DNA of 64,000 nucleotides from Polynucleobacter kasalickyi (lineage in GTDB: Bacteria; Pseudomonadota; Gammaproteobacteria; Burkholderiales; Burkholderiaceae): assembly GCF_900176405.1 (NCBI RefSeq), contig NZ_FWXJ01000010.1, positions 61,100-125,099 of the forward strand. Direction: 5' to 3'. This document shows positions 46,062-57,205 of this stretch, one piece after another. The notes beneath the pieces are model-generated. The model was not told the DNA's origin. It did not search any database and saw nothing but the letters and a program-made list of their open reading frames with translations. A program made the position numbers and the translations under genes. The number at the start of each line of letters is the position of its first letter. Within the stretch, counting starts at the first letter, position 1.

Positions 46062-48080
46062 ATGTGTTTTGTCAAAAAAATATTTGTCTATTTTTTCAGG
46101 TTTTGGTTGTTTTTTTTAAGTGCTTCAGCCAGTTATGCACAAACTCCTAGTTCCACATTTACGGAATTAGAGGAAATAACCGTCTCTGGTGCTACGACCA
46201 AATCCGAAAATGCTACTTTTTCGATACCGAACGTCAATATTTCACAACAAAACACGAGTAACTTAGGCGCCTTACTAAATGATGAATTGGGGGTTGGTAG
46301 TACCTCCTTTGGAAATAATGCCAGTCGCCCTGTCCTCCGAGGAATGTCTGGCAATCGAGTCCCTATTTTGCAAAATAGTATGGGTACAGGCGACCTATCG
46401 AGTCTTTCGAATGACCATGCAGTGAGTGTAGATCCGGTCTTTTTACAAAAAATACAAATCTTTAGGGGTAGCGATGCTTTGCGGTTTGGTTCAGGCTCTA
46501 ACGCAGGTTTAATCACGATTGATAACAATCGGATTGCCGAAAGCAGTATTTCAAATCCTTACTCTGAATTCCAAACTCAATATAACTTTCAGGATAAAGG
46601 TTACTTGACTGGCCTTTTAACAGAAGGTTCGGTAGGTCGGTGGTCACTACATTTTGATGGTATCAAAAAATCAAGCGATGATTATGTGCGACCAGACGGA
46701 TTAACTCAAAACTACTCTTCCGCGCAACTTTCTGATCTTGGCTTTGGCGCTACTTATCATGCCGACCAATCTTATACTGGTATTTCATATGGCGAATACC
46801 GGAATGATTACGGCATCCCGTCGGTAGAGGGGTCTTATATTGATCTGATACAAAAAAGACTCGACTTAGTCCATGTGATTCGTCATCCAGTAGCTGGTAT
46901 TTCTCAACTTGACCTTAAATATGCTTATACCAATTACCAACATACCGAACAATCCATTGATCACGTCCCACAAACCTATTTTACGAATATAGTCAATCAG
47001 TTAAGACTAGAGGCTTTTCATGAACCAATCGCTGACTGGAGTGGTTCTTTCGGCATACAACTCAGTACAGGTCGATTAGGTGCGATTGATTTAACGGGTG
47101 TTGGGGCAACGGCTGCCATCATCCCAAAAACTCAGTCTAATAATCTGGCCATATTCCTCGTCGAAAACACCTCAGTCGCAAGCATTGATATTAAAACGGG
47201 CTTACGCTTTGAGAGAGTGAGTCAAAATCCAGATAACGATATCCCCTATGCAGATACTCCTCTGTTTTCTAATCTAACGACCTATAATTCCCCCTTACGA
47301 ACTAGTGTTCAAACTCATCTATACTCTGCCTCAAGTAGTGCTTTTTGGAATTATTTGGAAGGCTATCAAACTGGTGTAACGCTACAAATGACCCAGCGCG
47401 CACCCGCGGTAGATGAACTATTTTCTTATGGGAACCATGATGCTACTGCTTCCTACGACATTGGTAATTCGGCCCTAACTAAAGAATCTGCCTATCAAAT
47501 CGAGTGGGGCTGGAAAAAAACAAAGGGACTCTGGCGAGGTCAATTGAACCTATATCAAAATAAAACTAAAGATTACATTTATGGCCAGTATTTGAATGCG
47601 GTCGATGTAAGCTCGAATTACCCCATCAGGCAATTTACTCAAGCAAACGCTTCTCTGACCGGATTCGAATCAGAGTTACTTTTCAATCCACAAGGGTCTG
47701 GGTTTTCTGCTCGCGTATTCAGTGATGGGGTGCGTGGTACTTTTGAGGATGCGTCAAACCTACCACTACAACCTGCCATGCGCTTAGGTGGGCATATAGG
47801 TTTTAATCAGGGATTGTGGAGTTCTAAACTGAGCCTTATTCATGGCCTAGGACAAACAAGGTTAGCGACGTTTGAAACTTACCCTACTCCAAGCTATAAC
47901 AAATTAGATATTCGACTTGCACGTAGATTCAATCTAGGATCTGTGGATGGCAATCTTTACCTCATGGCCAATAATCTACTGAATGACACCATCAGGTACT
48001 CAACAACGGTAGAAACAATTCGGATGAATGCCCCATCAGCGGGTCGCAACTTGATGCTTGGCCTCAGTCTTTTCTATTGA
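46062..48080 (+). CDS. TonB-dependent outer membrane receptor, ZnuD-like
   Basis: A 672-residue outer membrane receptor with a signal peptide (LFFLSASASYAQ), a plug domain (SRPVLRGMSGNRVPILQNS, DHAVSVDPVFLQKIQIFRGS, LRFGSGSNAG) and a 22-strand-type barrel ending in Phe-Tyr (LMLGLSLFY). The plug sequence resembles zinc receptors of the ZnuD group (GASRPVIRG.DGDRVRIL). The His-rich outer loops seen in some ZnuD proteins are not obvious here, so zinc as substrate is inferred from plug similarity and from the nearby COG0523 GTPase. Confidence 0.85.
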   Translation: MCFVKKIFVYFFRFWLFFLSASASYAQTPSSTFTELEEITVSGATTKSENATFSIPNVNISQQNTSNLGALLNDELGVGSTSFGNNASRPVLRGMSGNRVPILQNSMGTGDLSSLSNDHAVSVDPVFLQKIQIFRGSDALRFGSGSNAGLITIDNNRIAESSISNPYSEFQTQYNFQDKGYLTGLLTEGSVGRWSLHFDGIKKSSDDYVRPDGLTQNYSSAQLSDLGFGATYHADQSYTGISYGEYRNDYGIPSVEGSYIDLIQKRLDLVHVIRHPVAGISQLDLKYAYTNYQHTEQSIDHVPQTYFTNIVNQLRLEAFHEPIADWSGSFGIQLSTGRLGAIDLTGVGATAAIIPKTQSNNLAIFLVENTSVASIDIKTGLRFERVSQNPDNDIPYADTPLFSNLTTYNSPLRTSVQTHLYSASSSAFWNYLEGYQTGVTLQMTQRAPAVDELFSYGNHDATASYDIGNSALTKESAYQIEWGWKKTKGLWRGQLNLYQNKTKDYIYGQYLNAVDVSSNYPIRQFTQANASLTGFESELLFNPQGSGFSARVFSDGVRGTFEDASNLPLQPAMRLGGHIGFNQGLWSSKLSLIHGLGQTRLATFETYPTPSYNKLDIRLARRFNLGSVDGNLYLMANNLLNDTIRYSTTVETIRMNAPSAGRNLMLGLSLFY

Positions 48081-48090
48081 TATAAGAAAA

Positions 48091-48124
48091 AACCCTAAAA
48101 GATATTGAGTATTCTTTTAGGGTT
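48091..48124. terminator. Bidirectional intrinsic terminator
   Basis: A perfect 12-bp stem, AACCCTAAAAGA (48091-48102) with TCTTTTAGGGTT (48113-48124) and a 10-nt loop, lies between the receptor gene and dksA. The run of A at 48086-48092 gives a T tract on the minus strand, so it most clearly ends dksA transcription; it can also serve the receptor transcript. Confidence 0.85.
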
Positions 48125-48166
48125 GAGTTTGTTGGCTGTTCCAAACAGCAATTTGCTATACGGAAT

Positions 48167-48721
48167 TTAGTCACCAAATAATTTTTGACGAAGCTCTCTT
48201 CGCTCCTGGGCTTCTAAGGACAAATTAGCAGTAGGTCTTGCCAATAAACGGGAGATGCCAATTGCTTCCCCAGTCTCTTCACACCAACCATAATCACCTG
48301 ACTCAATACGTGCCAAGGCCTGTTCCACTTTTTTCAACAGTTTTCTTTCGCGATCTCGCGTGCGAAGCTCCAAAGCATGTTCTTCCTCAATCGTTGCCCG
48401 ATCTGCAGGATCTGGTACCAAGTTATTCTCACGGAGGTTTTCTGTAGTGACGTTTGCATTTTTAAGTAAATCATCTTTTAAATGGTGCAAGCGCTCTTTA
48501 AAAAACTCTAGCTGCTGTTTATTCATATAGTCTTTTTCAGACATCTTTAACAAAGCTTCTTCAGAAAGAATCTCCTGAACTTCGGTTTTATCAGTTTTCT
48601 TTTGTTTTGTAGTCATGTCTTTGGTTGTTTCACTATTTTTAGCAGTTGTTTTTACTTTTGTTGAGCTGGGTGCCGATTCTAAATCATTTGGCGCTTTTAT
48701 TTTTTTATTCGTTGCCATCAC
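48167..48721 (-). CDS. dksA: DksA transcription factor lacking the zinc-finger cysteines
   Basis: A 184-residue DksA with a long Lys/Thr-rich N-terminal tail of about 50 residues and the coiled-coil domain (DPADRATIEEEHALELRTRD) carrying the conserved acidic tip. At the zinc site the usual CxxC...CxxC is reduced to one Cys: GDYGWCEETGEAIG and ARPTANLSLEAQERRELR. DksA binds RNA polymerase with ppGpp in the stringent response. Forms with few cysteines work without zinc, and this form seems normal for Burkholderiales. It lies downstream of the COG0523 gene on the same strand. Confidence 0.92.
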   Translation of the reverse strand: MMATNKKIKAPNDLESAPSSTKVKTTAKNSETTKDMTTKQKKTDKTEVQEILSEEALLKMSEKDYMNKQQLEFFKERLHHLKDDLLKNANVTTENLRENNLVPDPADRATIEEEHALELRTRDRERKLLKKVEQALARIESGDYGWCEETGEAIGISRLLARPTANLSLEAQERRELRQKLFGD

Positions 48722-48775
48722 GTCTCCCTCTTTTTACTTTACACACTTTATATGAAATAAATAAAAAATGGCTGT

Positions 48776-49819
48776 TTAATTTACTAAACAACCTTCAAGA
48801 CCCATCATAAGGGTATCTTTTGGTAAATCAATCCCTATAAACACTAACTTCGTTTGCTTTAATTCTTTACCCCATGGACCCGCCATATCACTACCCATCA
48901 TTTCATGAACACCTTGTAAAACGACTTTACGATTTGATCCTTTGATGAAGAGGACACCCTTGTAACGGAGAAGTTTTTCACCAAACACAGACAAAATACC
49001 ACCCAAAAAATCTTCTAATTTTTTATGATCAAACGGCTTTTCACTTCTAAAGACAAATGACTGGATGCGATCTGTGTGACCGTGATGATGGTGGTCATGG
49101 TGGTCGTGACCATGGTGGTCATGATCATGAGAGTGATCGTGACCACAATCATCATGGTTTTCTTGCTCTAAAAAGTGTGGATCAATATCCAACTTAGCAT
49201 TTAAATTAAATCCATGCAAATCAAAGACTTCGTCTAAATTAACTACGCCTTTTTGAATTTCTTTAATCGGTGCTTTAGGATTCATGTGCACCAAACGATT
49301 ACGCAGTGCTTGAATTGTTTTTGGCTCCACCACGTCAGTTTTGGTGATAAAAATTTGGTCAGCAAATCCTACTTGTTGCTGCGCTTCTTCATGTTCATTA
49401 AGTTGCACATCACCATGTTTTGCATCGACTAAGGTCACTACCGCATCTAACGCGTAGTGTTCCGCCACATCATCATCCATAAAGAAAGTTTGTGCGACGG
49501 GCCCAGGGTTTGCAATCCCAGTGGTCTCAATGACCACTCGGTCAAAATTAATTTGTTTATTTTTGCGCTGTTCCCACAACTGGTTCAAGGCGGTTACTAA
49601 ATCGCCACGAATCGTACAGCAGACGCAACCATTACTCATCTGAACAATTTGTTCATTGCTATCTTGAATCAAGATTTCATTATCAATATTTTCTTCACCA
49701 AACTCATTTTCTATGACGGCAATTTTTTTGCCGTGATCTTCTGTGAGAATGTGTTTTAAAAGGGTTGTTTTCCCGCTACCAAGAAAACCGGTCAAAATTG
49801 TTACTGGAATAAGTGCCAT
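48776..49819 (-). CDS. COG0523 (CobW/ZigA-type) GTPase with His-rich loop
   Basis: A 347-residue metallochaperone-type GTPase. Walker A is GFLGSGKTTLL (residues 11-21), the metal-binding CxCC motif is in SNGCVCCTI near residue 65, and a histidine-rich stretch (about residues 220-248, dominated by HDHDHHGHDHH-like sequence) precedes the CobW C-terminal domain. Such proteins help deliver or buffer zinc, mostly under zinc starvation, though CobW-like relatives serve cobalt. Neighbouring zinc-independent DksA and a ZnuD-like receptor favour zinc. Confidence 0.88.
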   Translation of the reverse strand: MALIPVTILTGFLGSGKTTLLKHILTEDHGKKIAVIENEFGEENIDNEILIQDSNEQIVQMSNGCVCCTIRGDLVTALNQLWEQRKNKQINFDRVVIETTGIANPGPVAQTFFMDDDVAEHYALDAVVTLVDAKHGDVQLNEHEEAQQQVGFADQIFITKTDVVEPKTIQALRNRLVHMNPKAPIKEIQKGVVNLDEVFDLHGFNLNAKLDIDPHFLEQENHDDCGHDHSHDHDHHGHDHHDHHHHGHTDRIQSFVFRSEKPFDHKKLEDFLGGILSVFGEKLLRYKGVLFIKGSNRKVVLQGVHEMMGSDMAGPWGKELKQTKLVFIGIDLPKDTLMMGLEGCLVN

Positions 49820-49868
49820 AAAAACCTACAAAATAATTAAAATTACAAATACAACGCTCTAATGTACA

Positions 49869-51074
49869 TCAAATTCTTTCTAAAAGGAGTCCTTTTAAGT
49901 AGTCTCCTTCAGGAAAGGAAATCAATTTAGGGTGGTCTTGCCCTGAAGTCAAGCGTTTTAATACTCTAAATTTTAGATTTTCGTCCTTTTTGTGACTTGC
50001 GGCCTCAACACTTGCAGACATTACCGTTTGATCAAATGTTTCTAAATCCATTGCACCGGAGCAAGAAAAGGTGAAAAGTAGCCCGCCAGGACGCAACATT
50101 TGCATGGCCGAGCGATTGATATCTTTATAGGCTTTTTTTGCTCTTGATAAATGTTGGGCAGATGGAGCAAACTTCGGCGGATCTAAAATAATGATGTCAA
50201 ATAACTCTTCCGCTACTCGAAATTCTTTTAACACCTCAAAAGCATCTCTATCTAACCATTGCGCTTTGCTTTGATCAAAGCCATTTAACGCCACTTGGCG
50301 TTGGGCAACTGCTAAAGCATCCCCTGAGGAATCTACCGAGATCACTTCTTTCGCACCACCATGTAACGCAGCAAGTGAAAAACCACCGGTATAACAGAAG
50401 GTATTTAAAACGCGACAATCTTTAGCCCATTGGGCAACTAGGGCTCGATTATCACGTTGATCAATATAAAAGCCCGTTTTATGGCCTTCAAAGGGGTTAA
50501 TTAAATATTGAATATCGTTTTCAACAGCAATCACCTCAGGGTTTTTTAACTCACCGTAAAGTACACCGCTAATTAAAGGCAATCCTTCACGCTCTCTTAC
50601 GGCTGCGTCCGAGCGTTCAATAATCGTTTCACAATGTGTTTGTGCCTGCAGAATGCCAACAATCACCTCTTTCCAGTGCTCAACTCCTGCGCTTAGAAAT
50701 TGACAGACTAAAATTTTGTCATACTGATCAACCACGAGTCCAGGCAAGCCATCTGCCTCACCAAAAATTAAGCGAATGGCATTGGTATCTTTTACCCACT
50801 TATTACGATGGGCAATTGCAGCAGCAATTTTTCTTTTAAAAAAGGCGTGATCAATCGGTTCATTTTCATCCCATGACCAAATTCTTGCTCGAATTTGGGA
50901 TGATGGACTATAAGCAGCTCGGCCAATAAATTTACCATCATCACTATGGACTGTGACCGTTGACCCTGGGCTCATTTTTCCCGAAAAGCTTTTAATGGCT
51001 CCTGAAAAAATCCAAGGGTGGCCCTGCATCGGGGCTCTTTCTTTACCTGCGACTAATATAAGATTGGCTTGCAT
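49869..51074 (-). CDS. rlmI: 23S rRNA m5C methyltransferase RlmI-type
   Basis: A 401-residue class I methyltransferase with an N-terminal PUA RNA-binding domain (HPWIFSGAIKSFSG), the segment FEGHKTGFYIDQRDNR typical of RlmI, a SAM motif VLNTFCYTGGFSLAA and the catalytic DPPKFAPS. RlmI methylates C1962 of 23S rRNA. It starts 2 bp downstream of xerC and is the last gene before the COG0523 gene. Confidence 0.9.
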   Translation of the reverse strand: MQANLILVAGKERAPMQGHPWIFSGAIKSFSGKMSPGSTVTVHSDDGKFIGRAAYSPSSQIRARIWSWDENEPIDHAFFKRKIAAAIAHRNKWVKDTNAIRLIFGEADGLPGLVVDQYDKILVCQFLSAGVEHWKEVIVGILQAQTHCETIIERSDAAVREREGLPLISGVLYGELKNPEVIAVENDIQYLINPFEGHKTGFYIDQRDNRALVAQWAKDCRVLNTFCYTGGFSLAALHGGAKEVISVDSSGDALAVAQRQVALNGFDQSKAQWLDRDAFEVLKEFRVAEELFDIIILDPPKFAPSAQHLSRAKKAYKDINRSAMQMLRPGGLLFTFSCSGAMDLETFDQTVMSASVEAASHKKDENLKFRVLKRLTSGQDHPKLISFPEGDYLKGLLLERI

Positions 51075-51076
51075 CG

Positions 51077-52081
51077 TTAACTTTTTTCTGGTTTTGCTCT
51101 AGGGTGGGCTTGATCATAAGCCTGCGCTAAATGTTGAAAATCTAAAGAGGTGTAAATTTGGGTACTACCGATACTGACGTGTCCTAACATTTCTTGTACT
51201 GCTCGCAAGTCATGGGACGATTGCAAAACATGGCTGGCAAAGGAGTGCCTCAGCATGTGCGGGTGAACATGGATTGGTAAACCAGCACTAACCGCTAATT
51301 TTTTAAGCCTGGCTTGCACCGTTCGAGGTGCTAAGCTGACTCCTGCTTCGTTTATAAATAAAGGTCCGAACAAATCTGGCATCCTTCGCTCCCATTCTGC
51401 TCGCCAATGTATCAGTGCTTGCATTGCCATGGAGCCAACAGGTACGATGCGTCGTTTACCGCCTTTACCAAAAACATTTACTTCGGCAGTTTCCCAATCA
51501 AGCCAACTTTGTCGAGCATTTGGACGATCTCCCGACAACCGAATTTCAATACTCAGTAGTTCTGACAAACGTAAGCCTGAAGAATAAAACAACTCGACGA
51601 TGGCGTAGTCCCTCACAACCATCCAAGATTGTTCGACACTCAGATCCGTTCTTTGCGCTTGTTTTTTTGCATATTCCATTAACACTTGTGTGTGCTCTAC
51701 GCTCAAAGCTTTGGGTAGTGATTTTGCCTTACGCGGTGCTTTGATATCGATGACAGGGTTATTGACGATTGGGGTCAATGTAAGCTGTGGATGAGGTTTT
51801 TTGATCCAATCAAAAAACGTGCGCCAAGCCGATAGCAGACGAGCAATCGACTTAGCAGAAAGTCCCTGACCATGTAACTTGCCAACCCAACTTCTAATTT
51901 GATGGGATTGCACTTGATGAATTCGCAGATCAAATTCCTCTAAATAGGCATATAACTTCATCAAGTCCTGATCATAGGCCTTGATGGTATGTTTCGATAA
52001 TTGCCTAACGACAAATAAGTCTTCTAGAAAAAGCAATAACTCCAATGGTTTATTGGGCAAGTTATCACTTTGGATATTCAA
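51077..52081 (-). CDS. xerC: Tyrosine recombinase XerC
   Basis: A 334-residue site-specific recombinase that, with XerD, resolves chromosome dimers at dif. The N-terminal SAM-like core-binding domain precedes the catalytic set: Arg in SSGLRLSELL, Lys in FGKGGKRR, HMLRHSFASH, LGHVSIGST and the nucleophile Tyr in IYTSL. It directly abuts the DUF484 gene, the usual DUF484-xerC order. Confidence 0.93.
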   Translation of the reverse strand: MNIQSDNLPNKPLELLLFLEDLFVVRQLSKHTIKAYDQDLMKLYAYLEEFDLRIHQVQSHQIRSWVGKLHGQGLSAKSIARLLSAWRTFFDWIKKPHPQLTLTPIVNNPVIDIKAPRKAKSLPKALSVEHTQVLMEYAKKQAQRTDLSVEQSWMVVRDYAIVELFYSSGLRLSELLSIEIRLSGDRPNARQSWLDWETAEVNVFGKGGKRRIVPVGSMAMQALIHWRAEWERRMPDLFGPLFINEAGVSLAPRTVQARLKKLAVSAGLPIHVHPHMLRHSFASHVLQSSHDLRAVQEMLGHVSIGSTQIYTSLDFQHLAQAYDQAHPRAKPEKS

Positions 52082-52741
52082 TTACTCTTCCTCAAAACGA
52101 CTCAGTGCTGCAGCCGCAAGTCGGCCAAGTTGTTCTAAATAAACCAGGCCAGTATCTAAGGTATATTTAGAAATGTCTTTACTGATAAATAAAATTGCGC
52201 CGAGCTTCTGCGTATGAATATGTAATGGGACTAACGCAAAACTACCTACTTCTTCATTAATTTGTATGGACGGGAAATTAATATCTGCGGGCAGACTGCC
52301 GACAATAATTTCTTTGTTTAGATTATCTAAAATGATCTCATCAATATCTGTAGGCTTAATGTATTCAACCTGACCCACAGCAAACATTTCATTTAAACCA
52401 TGAGTAATGTTTTCAATCACATCATCTTTAGTTCTTTTACTACAAAGATCTTCTAACCACTTCACCATCAAATTTTGCGTCTTATCATTTTCAACCCCAA
52501 AACGAAGCATTTCAGAGGTACGTCGATTAAGGTCACGATTCTGATTACGTAAAACATTCATCTGTTTTTCTTGCAAAGACAGAACCCGCCCATCTAGAGA
52601 ACTTCCTAAATCGATACTCATCAAGAGATGCGGGTGTCGATCAAAAAAACCTGGGGTTGATAACAACCAGTGGGCGACTAATTCTTCCTGCTCAATTTGC
52701 GACTGACTTTGTGAATCATTGTCTGATAAGGGTTCAAGCAT
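52082..52741 (-). CDS. DUF484 (GAF-like) protein
   Basis: A 219-residue protein of the DUF484 family. It begins with WLLSTPGFFDRHPHLLMSIDLG, continues with a coiled-coil (SLQEKQMNVLRNQNRDLNRR) and ends in a GAF-like domain. It is nearly always encoded just upstream of xerC, as here, but its function is unknown; a sensory role is inferred from the GAF-like part. Confidence 0.88.
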   Translation of the reverse strand: MLEPLSDNDSQSQSQIEQEELVAHWLLSTPGFFDRHPHLLMSIDLGSSLDGRVLSLQEKQMNVLRNQNRDLNRRTSEMLRFGVENDKTQNLMVKWLEDLCSKRTKDDVIENITHGLNEMFAVGQVEYIKPTDIDEIILDNLNKEIIVGSLPADINFPSIQINEEVGSFALVPLHIHTQKLGAILFISKDISKYTLDTGLVYLEQLGRLAAAALSRFEEE

Positions 52742-52762
52742 GCCGTAATTCCTAAATGATAG

Positions 52763-54259
52763 TTATGCTAATTTTTGTTTTAATAAAGTATTAACTTGCC
52801 CTGGGTTTGCCTTACCCTTGGATGCCTTCATGATTTGTCCCACTAGGGCGTTAAAGGCTTTTTCCTTACCACTCCGATACTCTTCTACTGATTTAGGATT
52901 TTCAAGTAATACTTGATCAATAATTTTCTCAATGGCTCCCACATCACTAATTTGACGTAGCCCTTTTTGATCAATAATTTGATCAACTAAACCTGCCAGC
53001 ATCATCGCCTCTTGCCGCTCTGAAGCAGTGATGCCTAACTCCCAAATTTGGGAGAATATTTCTTTAGCAATCTTATTTGAAATCGTGCCATCTTTAGTTC
53101 GCTTAAGTAATTCGACCAGATGAGTAGGTCTTACAGGTGCTAAGTTGGCAGTTAATCCTTCCTTGTTCATGGCAGAAGCAAATTCCCCAGCCATCATATT
53201 GGCTGCAGCTTTCGCCAGATCTGAATCGATGTGTTGCAATACTTCCATAAAATAATGTGCCAAGGCCTTATCTTGCGTCAACAACCCCGTATCATAAGCA
53301 CTCAACCCAAGCTGATTTTGCCAGTCTTCCCTTAATTCTTTTGGCAATGCTGGCATCGTTGATCGAATACTCGCAATACGCTCTTCCGAGATGTACAAAG
53401 GTAGTAAATCTGGATCTGGGAAATACCGATAGTCTTGAGCATCTTCTTTACTCCTCATGCTCCTTGTTTCCATCTTGTCAGGATCATATAACCGCGTTTC
53501 CTGAACGACCCTTCCGCCATCTTCAATGAGTTCAATTTGACGACGTACCTCATATAAAATCGCTTCCTCTAAAAACTTAAATGAATTTAAATTTTTAATC
53601 TCGCAACGTGTGCCGAACTCTGCTTGTCCTTTTGGTCTGACAGAAACGTTCGCATCACAACGGAATGAACCCTCTTGCATATTACCGTCACAAATATCTA
53701 ACCACATGACTAAGGCGTGTAACTGTTTAGCATATGCCACTGCCTCGGTTGCACTACGCATGACCGGCTCAGTGACAATTTCTAGTAAAGGCGTGCCAGC
53801 TCTATTCAAATCGATGCCACTAGATGACTCGCCATGTGGCCCCTGAAAATCATCATGCAATGACTTGCCTGCATCTTCTTCTAAGTGTGCCCGAGTCAAT
53901 TCAATATCTTTAGTTTGACCATCGAATTCAATCGCAATGGTGCCACCCACAACCACAGGCAATGAAAACTGACTAATTTGATAACCCTTCGGAAGATCAG
54001 GATAAAAATAGTTTTTTCTAGCAAAAACACTCACCGGCGATACGATTGACCCAATCGCTAAACCAAACCGAATGGCATGATTGACAGCCTCTTCATTTAA
54101 CACTGGCAGAGTGCCTGGCAAAGCTAAATCCAGGGCGCAAGCTTGCTCGTTAGGCGATGCCCCGAAGGCAATACTCGCCCCACTAAAAATTTTCGAGTGT
54201 GTCCTAAGTTGCGCGTGGGTCTCAAGACCAATAACGACTTCCCATTCAATTTGACTCAT
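52763..54259 (-). CDS. gatB: Aspartyl/glutamyl-tRNA amidotransferase subunit B
   Basis: A 498-residue subunit of the GatCAB complex, which converts Glu-tRNA-Gln and/or Asp-tRNA-Asn to the amide form. [12 protein letters not shown] at the N-terminus, [20 protein letters not shown] and DANVSVRP are signature segments, and the C-terminal YqeY-like tail domain is present. It follows gatA with a 1-bp overlap. Confidence 0.97.
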   Translation of the reverse strand: MSQIEWEVVIGLETHAQLRTHSKIFSGASIAFGASPNEQACALDLALPGTLPVLNEEAVNHAIRFGLAIGSIVSPVSVFARKNYFYPDLPKGYQISQFSLPVVVGGTIAIEFDGQTKDIELTRAHLEEDAGKSLHDDFQGPHGESSSGIDLNRAGTPLLEIVTEPVMRSATEAVAYAKQLHALVMWLDICDGNMQEGSFRCDANVSVRPKGQAEFGTRCEIKNLNSFKFLEEAILYEVRRQIELIEDGGRVVQETRLYDPDKMETRSMRSKEDAQDYRYFPDPDLLPLYISEERIASIRSTMPALPKELREDWQNQLGLSAYDTGLLTQDKALAHYFMEVLQHIDSDLAKAAANMMAGEFASAMNKEGLTANLAPVRPTHLVELLKRTKDGTISNKIAKEIFSQIWELGITASERQEAMMLAGLVDQIIDQKGLRQISDVGAIEKIIDQVLLENPKSVEEYRSGKEKAFNALVGQIMKASKGKANPGQVNTLLKQKLA

Positions 54260-55770
54260 TATTTTTCACCTACTGCATTTTGTAATGGTTGCTTTAAGTG
54301 CCAGTCTGTTACCACTTGATAATGATCGGCTACCTGTAGCATTTCTGCTTCCTTGAAATAATTACCAATCATTTGCAGACCGATGGGTAATCCAATTTGG
54401 TTAAAACCACACGGTAAGCTCATTGCAGGTAAGCCTGCTAAATTAGCGCTTAATGTAAAAATATCTTCTAAATACATCGCAATTGGATCCTTTGATTTCT
54501 CACCAATTTTCCAAGCCACATCAGGCGCTACAGGGCCCATTAGAACATCACACTGAGCAAATGCTGTTTGAAAATCTTGCGCAATAATTCTTCTTATTTT
54601 TTGCGCTTGCAAGTAGTATGCATCGTAATAACCTTGTGATAAGACGTAAGTACCTACCAAAATACGTTTTTTCACTTCGGCACCAAAACCCTCAGATCTA
54701 GAGTGCGTATACATCTGGGCGAGATCTTTGTATTTTTCTGATCGATAGCCATAGCGTACGCCATCGTACCTACTCAAATTACTTGAGGCTTCAGCCGGGG
54801 CCAACACATAATAAACAGGGATTGATAGCTCGGTTTTCGGCAAAGAAACCTCTACGCAAGTAGCGCCAAGCATTTCAAATTGCTTTAGAGCTTGCTCGAT
54901 AGCTGTTTTGACCTCTTGATTCAAGCCCTGCGCAAAAAACTCTTTTGGCACACCAATTCTCAGGCCTTGAAGTGGTTTACTACTTGTAGAACTGCTTGAA
55001 TCCCAATTTTTCCCAAGTTTCTCAGTAAAGTCTTCTGACGCACGCTCGATGCTCGTTGAGTCGCGTTGATCTTTTCCAGCGATGGCATTCATTAACCAGG
55101 CGCATTCACCCGCAGTTTTTGCCATCGGTCCAGCCTGATCAAGCGATGAAGCATAAGCAATCATGCCATATCGTGAAACTCGCCCATAGGTTGGTTTAAT
55201 TCCCGTGATACCGCAAAATGCTGCAGGTTGACGGATCGAGCCACCTGTATCAGTCCCAGTTGCCGCCAAAGTTAAACCGGCTGCTACCGCTACAGCCGAA
55301 CCACCGGATGAGCCACCTGGTACGTATTGAGTGTTCCAGGGGTTCAAAGCAGGTCCAAATGCAGAATTCTCATTCGATGAGCCCATCGCAAATTCATCCA
55401 TATTGGTTTTGCCCAGGCAAACCATGCCGGAACCAGAGATTCCTAATTTTTCAACCACCGTTGCATCAAAAGGGCTCATGTAATTGCCAAGCATCTTAGA
55501 TGCTGCCGTCGATTTCCATCCTTTTGTCACAAAAACATCCTTGTGAGCGATTGGAATACCCGTTAATTTACCGTGGTTTCCCTGCGCAATTAGCAAATCA
55601 GCTTGTTTTGCTTGGGCAAGAGAAAGTTCTGGTTGCACATCAATAAAGGCGTTTAAGCTAGTTGATGCGCTCATTCTATTTAAAAAATAATTAGTAACTT
55701 CGACGCTACTTAACTCTTTGTTAATTAAGGCTTCGTGCAGCTTTTCAATAGTTATTTGATGTAAGTTCAA
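54259..55770 (-). CDS. gatA: Aspartyl/glutamyl-tRNA amidotransferase subunit A
   Basis: A 503-residue amidase-signature enzyme supplying ammonia from glutamine in GatCAB. The catalytic Lys is in PIAHKDVF, and the Ser pair in [15 protein letters not shown] with [16 protein letters not shown] gives the Ser-cisSer-Lys triad. It overlaps gatC by 4 bp. Confidence 0.97.
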   Translation of the reverse strand: MNLHQITIEKLHEALINKELSSVEVTNYFLNRMSASTSLNAFIDVQPELSLAQAKQADLLIAQGNHGKLTGIPIAHKDVFVTKGWKSTAASKMLGNYMSPFDATVVEKLGISGSGMVCLGKTNMDEFAMGSSNENSAFGPALNPWNTQYVPGGSSGGSAVAVAAGLTLAATGTDTGGSIRQPAAFCGITGIKPTYGRVSRYGMIAYASSLDQAGPMAKTAGECAWLMNAIAGKDQRDSTSIERASEDFTEKLGKNWDSSSSTSSKPLQGLRIGVPKEFFAQGLNQEVKTAIEQALKQFEMLGATCVEVSLPKTELSIPVYYVLAPAEASSNLSRYDGVRYGYRSEKYKDLAQMYTHSRSEGFGAEVKKRILVGTYVLSQGYYDAYYLQAQKIRRIIAQDFQTAFAQCDVLMGPVAPDVAWKIGEKSKDPIAMYLEDIFTLSANLAGLPAMSLPCGFNQIGLPIGLQMIGNYFKEAEMLQVADHYQVVTDWHLKQPLQNAVGEK

Positions 55771-56060
55771 TCGATCACCTTCGGCACTAAAAATAATCCT
55801 TCAAATTGAGCAGGTGCATTGGCCATATTGGCTTCCCGCTGATTTTCCTCTGATACCACGTCGACTCGCAGGGGTTGCATTAAAGGGGCCATCATTTCAA
55901 TCGGATGAAACAGCGGCTCAATCCCCGCAGTATCAATGGACTGCAATTGCTGGGCCAACTGTAAAATTGACTCTAAGGCTTCGGAAAGCACCTGAATTTC
56001 ATTTTCTGGCACCTCTAAACTAGATAGCTTGGCTAAATGTGTAATTTGTTCAGTATTCAT
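55767..56060 (-). CDS. gatC: Aspartyl/glutamyl-tRNA amidotransferase subunit C
   Basis: A 97-residue subunit that stabilises GatA and GatB. The family pattern is [17 protein letters not shown] at the start, [12 protein letters not shown] in the middle, and the end [17 protein letters not shown]. It is the first gene of gatCAB, divergent from mreB. Confidence 0.95.
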   Translation of the reverse strand: MNTEQITHLAKLSSLEVPENEIQVLSEALESILQLAQQLQSIDTAGIEPLFHPIEMMAPLMQPLRVDVVSEENQREANMANAPAQFEGLFLVPKVID

Positions 56061-56105
56061 AACGTGCTTGCAGTATCATATGGTTTATCTTCTATTAATT
56101 AATAA

Positions 56106-57179
<1,074 letters not shown>

Positions 57180-57205
57180 TTCCCATTCTATCTTAGAGGT
57201 ATCGT

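Noticed and set aside
48167..48721. dksA as a damaged gene because zinc cysteines are missing
   Set aside because: The substitutions sit in an otherwise conserved context and match known zinc-independent DksA forms.
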